Origin: Flavobacteriaceae bacterium CG2_30_31_66
GTDB lineage: Bacteria > Bacteroidota > Bacteroidia > Flavobacteriales > Flavobacteriaceae
Length of the DNA: 58,265 nt
Assembly: GCA_001873065.1 (NCBI GenBank)
Contig: MNYM01000043.1
Coordinates: 1 to 58,265 of the forward strand
Reading direction: 5' to 3'
Shown piece after piece: positions 35,229 to 43,968 of the stretch. The notes beneath the pieces were generated by a model, which was not told the DNA's origin, made no database searches, and was given only the letters and a program-made list of their open reading frames with translations. The first letter of the stretch is position 1, and each line of letters begins with the position of its first letter. A program made the translations under genes and the position numbers.

Positions 35229-35885
35229 ATGAGTAATTTAATAGCTCCTTCAATTTTAGCTGCAGATTTCGCAAATTTACAAAAAGACATTGAAATGGTC
35301 AATAACAGTGAGGCTGATTGGTTTCATATTGACATTATGGATGGCGTTTTTGTACCCAATATTTCCTTTGGAATGCCAGTTTTGAAAGCGATTACAAAAC
35401 ATGCCAAAAAAACCATTGATGTTCATTTGATGATTGTAGATCCTGATAGATATATCCAAACATTTGCTGATTTGGATTCCAATATTTTAACGGTTCATTT
35501 TGAGGCTTGCACGCATTTGCACAGAACTGTGCAAGCCATCAAAGCTGCAGGAATGAAAGCTGGAGTAGCCTTAAATCCGCACACACCAATTGCTGTTTTA
35601 GAAGATATCATTATTGATTTGGATTTGGTTTGTTTAATGAGTGTGAATCCTGGTTTTGGTGGTCAATCGTTTATTGAAAATACCTACAAAAAAACACAAC
35701 AACTTAAAAATTTAATCGATTTTTCAAAATCATCTTGTTTGATAGAAATTGATGGTGGTGTTACTGATAAAAATGCCAATGCATTGATTGAAGTTGGCGC
35801 CAATGTTTTAGTTGCTGGAAGTTATGTCTTTAGCGCAAAAAATCCTACAGAAACGATTGCTGATTTAAAGAAAATCATTGGATAA
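35229..35885 (+). CDS. rpe: Ribulose-phosphate 3-epimerase
   Basis: 218 residues; interconverts ribulose-5-phosphate and xylulose-5-phosphate in the pentose phosphate pathway. TIM-barrel motifs: IAPSILAADFANL, WFHIDIMDGVFVPNISFG, IDVHLMI, VNPGFGGQ and EIDGGV, with catalytic Asp residues in HIDIMD and EIDGG. ATG at 35229 follows the promoter box; the frame extends upstream through the terminator and promoter and is not coding there. The last 8 bases overlap the TTG start of the exonuclease gene. Confidence 0.96.
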   Translation: MSNLIAPSILAADFANLQKDIEMVNNSEADWFHIDIMDGVFVPNISFGMPVLKAITKHAKKTIDVHLMIVDPDRYIQTFADLDSNILTVHFEACTHLHRTVQAIKAAGMKAGVALNPHTPIAVLEDIIIDLDLVCLMSVNPGFGGQSFIENTYKKTQQLKNLIDFSKSSCLIEIDGGVTDKNANALIEVGANVLVAGSYVFSAKNPTETIADLKKIIG

Positions 35886-37260
35886 ATTGTTCTCAATAGT
35901 TGATATAGAAACCACAGGAAACGGGTATAAAGGTCAAAAAATAACCGAAATATCTATTTTTCTTTTTGATGGAAAACAAGTTATTGATGAATTTACTTCA
36001 TTGGTAAATCCTGAACAAAATATTCCTCCTTTCATCACAAACTTAACTGGCATTGACAATGCCATGATTCGAAGTGCGCCAAGGTTTTATGAAATTGCCA
36101 AAAAAGTTGCCGAATTTACACAAGACACCATTTTTGTAGCACACAATGTCAATTTTGATTACAATATCATTCAAGATGAATTTAAAAGTTTGGGATTTGA
36201 TTTTAAACGAAAAAAATTGTGTACAGTTCGTTTGTCAAGAAAAATCATTCCTGGCCTACAATCCTATAGTTTAGGGAACATTTGTAGTGCTGAAAATATT
36301 CCCATAAATGGTAGGCACAGAGCAAAAGGTGATGCCGAAGCAACAACAGAATTGTTTCGAAGATTAATTGAAAGAGACAATGATTTTACAATCAATTCGT
36401 TCTTAAATCCTCGATCAAGACAAGCTACTTTACCGCCGCTTTTAGATAAAAAAACGGTGGATAATTTGCCTGAAAGTCATGGTGTTTATTATTTTAAAAA
36501 CGTATCAAAAGAAATTATTTATATTGGAAAAGCGAACAACATAAAGCAAAGAGTAATCAGTCATTTTTATGATAAAAAAAAGAGAGAAATCAATTTATGC
36601 CTCGAAACCGCAGCTATTTCCTATACAAAAACAGGAAGTGAATTATTGGCTTTATTGCTAGAATCCTCTGAAATAAAAAAAGTTTTTCCAAAATATAATC
36701 GAGCTCAAAGAAGGTCAAGTGAGGCTATCGGATTGTTTTCTTATGAAGACCAAAAAGGAATTTTGCATTTGGCATATAATAGGTTGAAATTGGTTCCAAA
36801 TCCAATTACCAAATATTATTCAATTGCAGAATGTAGAAATCACTTAGAATATTTGTGTAGAGAATTTGAATTATGCCCCAAATATTGTCATTTACAAACC
36901 AACGTAACAACCTGTTTTCATTATCAAATTAAAGAATGTAAAGGCATTTGTTGTGATGAAGAAAGTGCTGAAAATTATAATATTCGCGTGATTGACGCCA
37001 TAAAATCAGTTGGAATTGGCGCAGAAAATGTGGTCATCAAAGAAAATGGAAGAAACGAAAACGAAATCGGGTTTGCCTTGATTTTAGACGGAATTTACAG
37101 AGGTTTTGGCTATGTCGAAAAGCAACATTCTGAGCTTCTAGAAAATCCAGAAGAGTTTCAATTTTTTGTAAATCCACAAAAAGACAACAGAGATATTCAG
37201 CGAATTTTGGCTTCGCATTTAAGGAAAATAGAAAGATTAAAAAATCATGAAAATGAATAA
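35878..37260 (+). CDS. DnaQ-type exonuclease fused to GIY-YIG nuclease domain
   Basis: 460 residues. An N-terminal DEDDh exonuclease (FSIVDIETTG, FVAHNVNFDYNII, HRAKGDAEAT) resembles DNA polymerase III epsilon. It is followed near 200-275 by a UvrC/Cho-type GIY-YIG domain (PESHGVYYFKNVSKEIIYIGKANN) and a Cys-containing C-terminal region (CREFELCPKYCHLQ, CFHYQIKECKGICC). A repair nuclease acting on bulky damage, like Cho, is the likely role. No ATG precedes the DIETTG motif, so the start is a TTG, at 35878 (overlapping rpe by 8 bases) or at 35887. Coupled translation with rpe and with the next gene (14-base overlap). Confidence 0.9.
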   Translation: MDKLFSIVDIETTGNGYKGQKITEISIFLFDGKQVIDEFTSLVNPEQNIPPFITNLTGIDNAMIRSAPRFYEIAKKVAEFTQDTIFVAHNVNFDYNIIQDEFKSLGFDFKRKKLCTVRLSRKIIPGLQSYSLGNICSAENIPINGRHRAKGDAEATTELFRRLIERDNDFTINSFLNPRSRQATLPPLLDKKTVDNLPESHGVYYFKNVSKEIIYIGKANNIKQRVISHFYDKKKREINLCLETAAISYTKTGSELLALLLESSEIKKVFPKYNRAQRRSSEAIGLFSYEDQKGILHLAYNRLKLVPNPITKYYSIAECRNHLEYLCREFELCPKYCHLQTNVTTCFHYQIKECKGICCDEESAENYNIRVIDAIKSVGIGAENVVIKENGRNENEIGFALILDGIYRGFGYVEKQHSELLENPEEFQFFVNPQKDNRDIQRILASHLRKIERLKNHENE

Positions 37261-38533
37261 ATCAGATTATAAAATTCACATTATTGGTGCAGGAATTAGC
37301 GGTTTGATTGCCGCCAAAGTTTTGGAAAAAAATGGGTATCAACCAATAATTCTTGAGGCTGCTGATTCTGTTGGCGGGCGCGTAAAATCCGATTATTTTG
37401 ATGGATTTACGCTAGATCATGGTTTTCAGGTTTTATTGACTTCTTACCCTGCAGCAAAAAAATACTTGGATTTTAAAGAATTAGACTTGCAAGAATTACT
37501 GCCTGGAGCCACCATATTTCAACAAGGAACATCGCAAACTATTGGGGATCCTTTGAGAAAAATTTCATTCCTTTTTTCTACTATTTTTTCTTCTGTTGGA
37601 AGTGTGAAAGACAAAATTAAAATTCTCAAACTCAATGCTATTTTAAAAAAGAAAGACCTTGCTACCATTTTTAAAACTCCTGAAAAAACAACTTTACACT
37701 ATTTGCAAGAATTCGGTTTTTCTGACAAGATGATTACAACTTTTTTCAAACCTTTTTTTAGTGGTATTTTTTTAGAACCTAATCTAGAAACTTCGAGCAG
37801 AATGTTTGAGTTTGTGTATAAAATGTTTGGTAATGGATTGGCTGTGATTCCAAAAAAGGGAATGCAAGAAATTCCAAATCAATTAAAAAACTCGCTTCAA
37901 AAAACTACTATTCAATTTAATACCAGTGTAAAAGAAGTTAAAAATAATGCTATTATTTTAAACGATGGAACAGAAATTACAACAAATTTCACTATAATTG
38001 CAACCGAAGCAAGTTCATTAATTTCAAATTTAAAGAATCAAGAAATTGAATGGAAAAGTTGTGATACCTTATATTTTCAATGTGGAAAGAGGGTTTTAAA
38101 ATCGCCTATTATCGGATTAATCGCTGATAAAAATGCGCTTGTAAACAATATATTTTATCATATAAGTGTTGATATATTTGGCGAAAATACTAATGAATTA
38201 TTGTCAGTTACGATTGTAAAAAGCCATGATTTGGATGATCAAAATTTGATAAAAACTGTTCAAAAAGAATTGAAAGAGTTTTGTGGAATTCAGGATGCAA
38301 AATTTTTAAAAAGATATCAAATCAAAAAAGCATTGCCTAAAATTTCAAATTTACAATATGAACTTTCAGAAACCGAAACTCAGTTGAACTCCTCAGTTTT
38401 TTTAGCTGGAGATTTGTTGTTGAATGGTTCTTTAAATGCAGCCATGATTGCTGGTGAAAAAGCAGCACTTGGAGTTATAAAAACACTTCAAGATGGCTTG
38501 ATTGTTGAAGAGTTGACATCAGAATACAACTAA
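37247..38533 (+). CDS. FAD-dependent oxidoreductase, amine oxidase / protoporphyrinogen-oxidase-like
   Basis: 428 residues. The N-terminal dinucleotide site is IHIIGAGISGLIAAKVLEKNG with the downstream ILEAADSVGGRVKSDYFDGF motif of the flavin-containing amine oxidase superfamily; the C terminus has VFLAGDLLLNGSLNAAMIAGEKAA, the second FAD contact. Family members include phytoene desaturases, protoporphyrinogen oxidases and amine oxidases; I cannot choose among them. It overlaps the exonuclease gene by 14 bases, so is in the rpe operon, with no clear metabolic link. Confidence 0.88.
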   Translation: MKMNKSDYKIHIIGAGISGLIAAKVLEKNGYQPIILEAADSVGGRVKSDYFDGFTLDHGFQVLLTSYPAAKKYLDFKELDLQELLPGATIFQQGTSQTIGDPLRKISFLFSTIFSSVGSVKDKIKILKLNAILKKKDLATIFKTPEKTTLHYLQEFGFSDKMITTFFKPFFSGIFLEPNLETSSRMFEFVYKMFGNGLAVIPKKGMQEIPNQLKNSLQKTTIQFNTSVKEVKNNAIILNDGTEITTNFTIIATEASSLISNLKNQEIEWKSCDTLYFQCGKRVLKSPIIGLIADKNALVNNIFYHISVDIFGENTNELLSVTIVKSHDLDDQNLIKTVQKELKEFCGIQDAKFLKRYQIKKALPKISNLQYELSETETQLNSSVFLAGDLLLNGSLNAAMIAGEKAALGVIKTLQDGLIVEELTSEYN

Positions 38534-38563
38534 AAAGAGAATTTTTAAAAAATCCTCTTTTTA
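38532..38563. terminator. Bidirectional terminator-like hairpin
   Basis: An imperfect stem of AAAAAGAG with CTCTTTTT around an A/T-rich core, between the convergent oxidoreductase and CBS-protein genes. Confidence 0.5.
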
Positions 38564-38578
38564 TAATTTTTTCAAATT

Positions 38579-38995
38579 TTACAATAAAGTTAATAAAAAA
38601 GACATTAAATCTTTGGTAGTGACAATTCCAACCAATTCTCCATCTTGAACTACTGGAAGTGCATGAAATTCTTTGGTGGTTAAAAGCTCAACAATATCTT
38701 TTACAGTTGAATCTGCAGAAACCAAATATAAGTTTTTAGTCATTACTTGTTCAATAGTAAACATATCATACACATAAGTTTCTATGCTTTTTTCATCATT
38801 TGAAAGATCTGGAAAACTAACTTTTAGAATATCAGCATAACTTAACATTCCAATAATTTCTTTATTTTTAACAATTGGAATGTGTCTGATAGTATTTTCT
38901 TTGAAAATTTTTTTTGCGTCTTCTAATTGATCATTCAAATTAAGAGTAATTAAATCAGTACTCATAATTTCTGAAACAAGTATATTTTTATCCAT
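38579..38995 (-). CDS. Protein of two CBS domains
   Basis: 138 residues made of a tandem CBS pair (Bateman module): ISEIMSTDLITLNLNDQLEDAKKIF-like start, HIPIVKNKEIIGMLSYADIL, then EQVMTKNLYLVSADSTVKDIV and HALPVVQDGELVGIVTTKDLM. Such modules bind AMP, ATP or related nucleotides and usually regulate another protein. No enzyme domain is attached, so it is a stand-alone sensor of unknown partner. Confidence 0.93.
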   Translation of the reverse strand: MDKNILVSEIMSTDLITLNLNDQLEDAKKIFKENTIRHIPIVKNKEIIGMLSYADILKVSFPDLSNDEKSIETYVYDMFTIEQVMTKNLYLVSADSTVKDIVELLTTKEFHALPVVQDGELVGIVTTKDLMSFLLTLL

Positions 38996-39098
38996 GACTT
39001 TAGTATTTGTATTATTTTTTATCTACGGTAAAATTACAGAAAATAATGATATTTTGAGTTTAAATTTTTGTTTTAAAGTGAAATCGTTTTAGTAAAAC

Positions 39099-39509
39099 CT
39101 ATAGATTTTTCTTGGTTTTAATATCATAATTAAATTTGATTGTGACATATTCGTTACCAGTTCCCGTTTTAGATTCATCAATGACTACTTCATCATTTAC
39201 CGAAATTTTTAAAGAAATTTGTGAAGGAATGTTATTGTTTCTGTAAACTTCACCTTCAATATATCTAAAACTATAATTTTCTAAGGTAATGATTACAGGT
39301 AATGAATTTCCGTTTGTATCATAAGAAATGGTGTAGGGATTCCAATTATAAGTATTTGTTTGATATTCATAATAAGTTATAAATAATTCATCATTTGCTA
39401 ATTCAGCAGAGTTCACCTCAATTTTTACAGTATAATCTGTGATTACATTTTCTTCTTTAACAGTTTCAGAAGCGTTGCAAGCTCCAAAAAAAAGGAACAG
39501 GAATAGCAT
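39099..39509 (-). CDS. Lipoprotein of unknown function
   Basis: 136 residues from ATG at 39509, with a lipoprotein signal LFLFLFFGAC (Cys10-11 region). The rest is beta-rich (YTVKIEVNSAELANDELFITYYEYQ, LPVIITLENYSFRYIEGEVY) and looks like one small Ig-like or MmpS-like sandwich; in some bacteria similar proteins are called transport accessory MmpS, but I would not name it so here. The frame stays open to 39590; the shorter form is chosen because its signal is canonical. Divergent from trmN6. Confidence 0.7.
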   Translation of the reverse strand: MLFLFLFFGACNASETVKEENVITDYTVKIEVNSAELANDELFITYYEYQTNTYNWNPYTISYDTNGNSLPVIITLENYSFRYIEGEVYRNNNIPSQISLKISVNDEVVIDESKTGTGNEYVTIKFNYDIKTKKNL

Positions 39510-39607
39510 ATATTTCACAATCGAATTATTTAATATTCTTACAAAGTTAAAAATATTTAGCACTAATTTAGCACATCTAATTACAATCATTTCTTAAACT
39601 TTAAAGA

Positions 39608-40330
39608 ATGTCAAGTTTTTTTAAATTTAAACAATTCTTAATTCAGCAAGATAAATCAGCCATGAAAATTGGCACTGATGCTGTTTTACTGGGCGCTTGG
39701 TGTTCAATTTCTCATTTCCCTGTTAAAATCTTGGACATTGGTTCAGGAACAGGAATTATCTCTTTGATGTTGGCACAACGTTCTGATGCTGAAACTATTG
39801 ATGCCATTGAAATTGATAAAAATGCGTTTGAACAATCTGTTGAAAACTTTGAAAAATCTTTTTGGGCAGACCGTTTGTATTGCTATCACTGTTCATTTCA
39901 AGAATTTGTTGATGAAATTTCACTAGAAGAAGAAACCTATGATTTAATTGTTTCAAATCCACCATTTTATACGGATGATTCTGTAACCGATAATGAAAGT
40001 AGAAATAAAGCACGTTTCACGAGCTCGTTATCATTTGAAGATTTACTGCTTGGTGTTTCAAGAATTTTATCTCAAAACGGTTTTTTTTCAGTAATTATTC
40101 CTTTCAAAGAAGAAGAAAATTTTGTGAATATTGCGAATGAAAATCAATTGTTTTTAACTGAAGTTTGCCGGGTTCAGGGAAATCTTACATCAGAATTAAA
40201 AAGAAGTTTGTTGACTTTTTCATTCGAAAAATCAACAATTAAAGCATCCCATTTAATTATTGAAACTGAGCGTCACAAATACACTCAAGAATATATCAAT
40301 TTAACCAAGGATTTTTATTTAAAAATGTAA
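39608..40330 (+). CDS. tRNA1(Val) (adenine(37)-N6)-methyltransferase
   Basis: 240 residues. SAM-binding motif ILDIGSGTGIISLMLAQR (about 41-58), acidic loop AIEIDKNA, and the N6-adenine catalytic motif SNPPFY near 117. The N-terminal FKFKQFLIQQDKSAMKIGTDAVLLGAW is characteristic of the YfiC/TrmN6 family, which modifies A37 of tRNA-Val. Its TAA stop is directly followed by the stop of the convergent gene, with no base between them. Confidence 0.9.
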   Translation: MSSFFKFKQFLIQQDKSAMKIGTDAVLLGAWCSISHFPVKILDIGSGTGIISLMLAQRSDAETIDAIEIDKNAFEQSVENFEKSFWADRLYCYHCSFQEFVDEISLEEETYDLIVSNPPFYTDDSVTDNESRNKARFTSSLSFEDLLLGVSRILSQNGFFSVIIPFKEEENFVNIANENQLFLTEVCRVQGNLTSELKRSLLTFSFEKSTIKASHLIIETERHKYTQEYINLTKDFYLKM

Positions 40331-41701
40331 TTACCCAATCACATTATCAGGATTATATCCCAAATAAGGAACTTCTCTTTCTATAAATTTAATGCCACAT
40401 TTTTCTAATTCTTTCAAAATTGGTTCATACACTTCTTTTGAAATCGGAATTTGAACTCCTGGAGTTGTAATTTCATTTTTCAGGATTTTAATTGCTGCAA
40501 TCGCAACAGGCAAACCCACTGTTTTTGCCATAGCTGTATAGGTATGATTTTCCCCCAAAACAACCAAACTGCTCTCAATTTGGTGTTTTTTACCAGTCAA
40601 TTCGTAGCCAAAAAGATGTTGCATTACAATCATGTCTTTGTCATTTTCTTCTAAAGTCCAAGATTTTTCAAGTATCTTTTGAAGCATTTTTGCTGGAGTT
40701 GCAATTTTTAAACCCACTTTTTTGTTTGGATTAAAAATGTCTAATTCTACTAACTTTTCCCAAATTAAGTCATCTTGATCAATTTTTAAATATGATTTTA
40801 ACTTCAATTCTACTGAATCGGAAGGAGAATAGGCTAAAAATAAATTCACAAAATCGCGATAACTCATGTTTTCTGAATTTTCAATGATGTATGAATCATC
40901 CGTCATTCCCAACTGCACAAAAATATTCCAAGCTCTAGAAAAACCAATTTTTCTGATGGTTCCTCTATACATGGTAGGAATGTTGTCCAAACCATAAATA
41001 CTTCTATATTTTAAAGAGTCTCTGTTGGCATAAGCTTCAAATTTTCCATACTCATTGATGTTTAAAAATTCGGTTCTTCTAAATAATTTATGATAAGGAA
41101 TGTATTTATAAGTGCCTTCTTGGATAAACATGGCTGCCCCACCTTGTCCCGCTAAAACCACGTTTCTTGGATTCCAAGTAAACTTATAATTCCACAAATT
41201 TGTGTCACTTTCTGGCGCTACCAAACCACCACAAAACGATTCGAAAAGCAACATTTTTCCGCCTTTATTTTTGATTTTATCAATCACTTTCATAGCACTC
41301 ATGTGGTCAATTCCTGGATCTAAACCAATTTCATTCATAAAAACCAATTTGTTTTTGACAGCTGCTTTGTTTAATGTTCTCATTTCTTCTGAAATGTAAG
41401 AGGCTGTCACCAAATGCTTTTTGAACAGAATACAATCTTTTGCAACTTCAAAATGTAAATTTGCAGGAAGCATAGAAATGACCAAATCTGTTTTTTCAAC
41501 TTCTTTTTGGCGTTCTTTTTTATTTAAAATATCAAGTATTATTGCTTTTCCTCTTGAATGATGATTGATGATTTTTAAAGAATTGTCTATTGAAATGTCT
41601 CCAATTGTGATATATAAATCTTCTTGAAAAGAGTTATCAAGCAAATAGGTAATTAGCGAAGAGCTCGATTTTCCAGCACCAATAATTAAAATATTTTTCA
41701 T
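40331..41701 (-). CDS. Saccharopine dehydrogenase family protein
   Basis: 456 residues. N-terminal Rossmann motif ILIIGAGKSSSSLITYLL, then VISMLPANLHFEVAKDCI, FMNEIGLDPGIDHMSAMKVID and the C-terminal domain (SFCGGLVAPESDTNLWNYKFTWNPRNVVLAGQ), all as in saccharopine reductase/dehydrogenase-like enzymes that act in lysine degradation. Complete length. The exact reaction (saccharopine to glutamate plus semialdehyde, or a lysine dehydrogenase) cannot be read from the sequence. No lysine-ketoglutarate reductase gene is nearby. Confidence 0.88.
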   Translation of the reverse strand: MKNILIIGAGKSSSSLITYLLDNSFQEDLYITIGDISIDNSLKIINHHSRGKAIILDILNKKERQKEVEKTDLVISMLPANLHFEVAKDCILFKKHLVTASYISEEMRTLNKAAVKNKLVFMNEIGLDPGIDHMSAMKVIDKIKNKGGKMLLFESFCGGLVAPESDTNLWNYKFTWNPRNVVLAGQGGAAMFIQEGTYKYIPYHKLFRRTEFLNINEYGKFEAYANRDSLKYRSIYGLDNIPTMYRGTIRKIGFSRAWNIFVQLGMTDDSYIIENSENMSYRDFVNLFLAYSPSDSVELKLKSYLKIDQDDLIWEKLVELDIFNPNKKVGLKIATPAKMLQKILEKSWTLEENDKDMIVMQHLFGYELTGKKHQIESSLVVLGENHTYTAMAKTVGLPVAIAAIKILKNEITTPGVQIPISKEVYEPILKELEKCGIKFIEREVPYLGYNPDNVIG

Positions 41702-41771
41702 AAATAAAACTGTATTTTTGCTAAATACGAAGATACTATTAATGTTTAAAATTTAACAAAAACACCAATAA

Positions 41772-42155
41772 ATGTTTAAAAACTTAGTTTTTGCAAGCTT
41801 ATTTGGGCTTTCAGCAGTGGTTTTAGGAGCTTTTGGAGCTCATGCATTAAAAGAAATTTTGACCCCAGAACAATTAGTGAGTTTTGAAACTGGAGTACGT
41901 TATCAAATGTATCATGCAATTGTGTTGCTTTTTGTTGCTCTTTTTGAGGGATTTTCAACAAAACAAAAACAGCTTATCAATGGTTTGTTTTATACAGGAA
42001 TTATACTTTTTTCAGGGTCAATTTATCTGATTCAGTTGTTATCTATTTCCGCAAAATCAATTTGGTTTGTCACGCCTTTAGGCGGATTGTTAATGATAGG
42101 AGGATGGCTTTCTATGATTATAGTATTCTTAAAAAATAAGAAAAATAACCAATAA
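41772..42155 (+). CDS. DUF423-family small membrane protein
   Basis: 127 residues with four hydrophobic helices. FGLSAVVLGAFGAHALKEILTPEQLVSFETGVRYQMYHAIVLL is the family signature (GAFGAH and YQMYHA). Function unknown; widespread in bacteria. It stands 78 bases upstream of pckA on the same strand. Confidence 0.92.
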   Translation: MFKNLVFASLFGLSAVVLGAFGAHALKEILTPEQLVSFETGVRYQMYHAIVLLFVALFEGFSTKQKQLINGLFYTGIILFSGSIYLIQLLSISAKSIWFVTPLGGLLMIGGWLSMIIVFLKNKKNNQ

Positions 42156-42200
42156 AATCAAAATATACAAGAAAAAAGTAGTCATTTTGTAAATTTTTTA

Positions 42201-42208
42201 TAATTTTG
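42201..42208 (+). promoter_or_regulatory. Candidate -7 box of pckA
   Basis: TAATTTTG matches TAnnTTTG, 26 bases before the pckA ATG. No TTTG lies at the usual 19-21 base spacing (the nearest is 11 away). Confidence 0.4.
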
Positions 42209-42233
42209 AGTCGTATAATTAAAAATTATTGAT

Positions 42234-43844
42234 ATGTTAAACACAATTACGAAATCGATTTCGTTAAATCATTTAGGAATTAAAAACTCCAAAATTTGTT
42301 ATCAATTAACTCCCAATGAGTTACATAGCGAAACAATTCAAAAAGGACAAGGGTTAGAAACTGTTTTAGGAGCTCTTGCAGTAAACACAGGCGAATTTAC
42401 AGGAAGATCTCCCTTAGATCGTTTTATTGTAAAAGATGTAGAGACCAGAGACGAAGTTTGGTGGAGCAACATCAATTTGCCTTTTGAGGAAGAAAAATTT
42501 GACAAACTTTATCAAAAAGTAGTTGGGTATTTATCAGAAAAAGAAATTTATGTACGTGATAGTTATGTGTGTGCGGATCAAAATTACCGATTAAATTTAA
42601 GAGTAATTACTGAAAATCCGTGGTGTAACATGTTTGCTTACAACATGTTTTTAAGACCAACCGAAAATGAATTAAAAGATTTTTCGGCAGAGTGGACATT
42701 GATAAATGCGCCAGAATTTATGGCAGATGCAAAAGTTGATGGAACTAGACAACATAATTTTGTTATTTTAAATTTTTCTAAAAAAATCATTTTAATTGGC
42801 GGAACAGGGTATACAGGCGAAATCAAAAAGGGAATTTTTTCTGCATTGAATTTTATATTGCCAGTGTATAAAAACACATTGCCAATGCATTGTTCTGCGA
42901 ATGTTGGAAAAGATGGTGACACTGCCATTTTCTTTGGATTGTCTGGCACAGGAAAAACCACTTTGTCAACAGATCCAAATCGTAGTTTGATTGGCGATGA
43001 CGAACATGGTTGGACATCAGAAAACACGATTTTCAATTTTGAAGGAGGTTGTTATGCAAAAGTGATTAATTTATCACAAGAACATGAACCAGAAATTTTT
43101 GGCGCTATTAAAAAAGGAGCAATTTTAGAAAATGTTATTATTGACGAAAAAGGCGTTGTTGATTTTTCAGACACTTCAATTACAGAAAACACACGAGTAA
43201 GTTATCCGATTTATCATATTGAAAATATTCAGAAACCATCAATAGGGAAAAATCCGAAAAATATATTTTTCTTAACAGCAGATGCTTTTGGGGTTTTACC
43301 ACCAATTTCAAAATTGACTCCAGCACAAGCAGCCTATCATTTTATTTCAGGTTATACTGCAAAAGTAGCAGGTACAGAAGCAGGAATTACGGAACCTATG
43401 CCAAGTTTTTCAGCTTGTTTTGGAGCGCCTTTTATGCCTTTACATCCAACAAGATATGCTGAAATGTTGAGCAAAAAAATGAAAGACGCAGGCGTGAATG
43501 TTTGGTTGGTAAATACAGGTTGGTCTGGAGGGAAATATGGAGTTGGAAAACGAATGCCATTAAAATATACACGAGCTATGATTACAGCGGTTTTGAATGG
43601 AAGTTTATCAGAATATACTTATGAAGACTATCATATTCACTCTGTTTTTGGAGTAGCTCAGCCAAGAAGTTGTCCTAGCGTTCCAACAGAATTATTAAGT
43701 CCAAGAACCACTTGGAATGATGACAAAGCGTATTATGAAACCGCATTTATATTAGCAAATGCTTTCAGAAAAAACTTTAAACAATATGAAGAATTTGCAA
43801 GTGAAGAAATACGAAGAGGAGGGCCTCAACGTTACGCTTTTTAA
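42234..43844 (+). CDS. pckA: Phosphoenolpyruvate carboxykinase (ATP)
   Basis: 536 residues; converts oxaloacetate and ATP to phosphoenolpyruvate, ADP and CO2 in gluconeogenesis. Motifs: GEFTGRSPLDRFIV, HCSANVG, the kinase P-loop FFGLSGTGKTTLSTDP, LIGDDEHGW (metal-binding Asp), and the arginine of GKRMPLKYTRAMI. Complete length for the ATP-dependent family. Two hairpins follow at the convergence with hppA. Confidence 0.97.
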   Translation: MLNTITKSISLNHLGIKNSKICYQLTPNELHSETIQKGQGLETVLGALAVNTGEFTGRSPLDRFIVKDVETRDEVWWSNINLPFEEEKFDKLYQKVVGYLSEKEIYVRDSYVCADQNYRLNLRVITENPWCNMFAYNMFLRPTENELKDFSAEWTLINAPEFMADAKVDGTRQHNFVILNFSKKIILIGGTGYTGEIKKGIFSALNFILPVYKNTLPMHCSANVGKDGDTAIFFGLSGTGKTTLSTDPNRSLIGDDEHGWTSENTIFNFEGGCYAKVINLSQEHEPEIFGAIKKGAILENVIIDEKGVVDFSDTSITENTRVSYPIYHIENIQKPSIGKNPKNIFFLTADAFGVLPPISKLTPAQAAYHFISGYTAKVAGTEAGITEPMPSFSACFGAPFMPLHPTRYAEMLSKKMKDAGVNVWLVNTGWSGGKYGVGKRMPLKYTRAMITAVLNGSLSEYTYEDYHIHSVFGVAQPRSCPSVPTELLSPRTTWNDDKAYYETAFILANAFRKNFKQYEEFASEEIRRGGPQRYAF

Positions 43845-43873
43845 ATATTAGTAAGTTGTTTTTGTTTAGACGA

Positions 43874-43899
43874 AACACCTCATTTTGAGGTGTTTTTTT
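43874..43899 (+). terminator. Terminator of pckA
   Basis: A 9-base stem (43874-43882 with 43886-43894), 3-base loop and seven T from the stem end. Confidence 0.85.
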
Positions 43900-43907
43900 A
43901 TGTTAAA

Positions 43908-43942
43908 AAAATCGCTTAGATTCATATTTAAGCGATTTTTTT
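43908..43942. terminator. Bidirectional terminator, pckA/hppA
   Basis: An 11-base stem (43908-43918 with 43929-43939), 10-base loop, with A and T runs on both sides, so it can end transcripts from either strand. It lies 30 bases after the hppA stop. Confidence 0.8.
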
Positions 43943-43968
43943 GATATTTTTAAGACTTTTAAATTGTT

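Noticed and set aside
39510..39590. N-terminal extension of the lipoprotein at 39099
   Set aside because: The 27 extra residues lie before a complete lipoprotein signal and would bury it.
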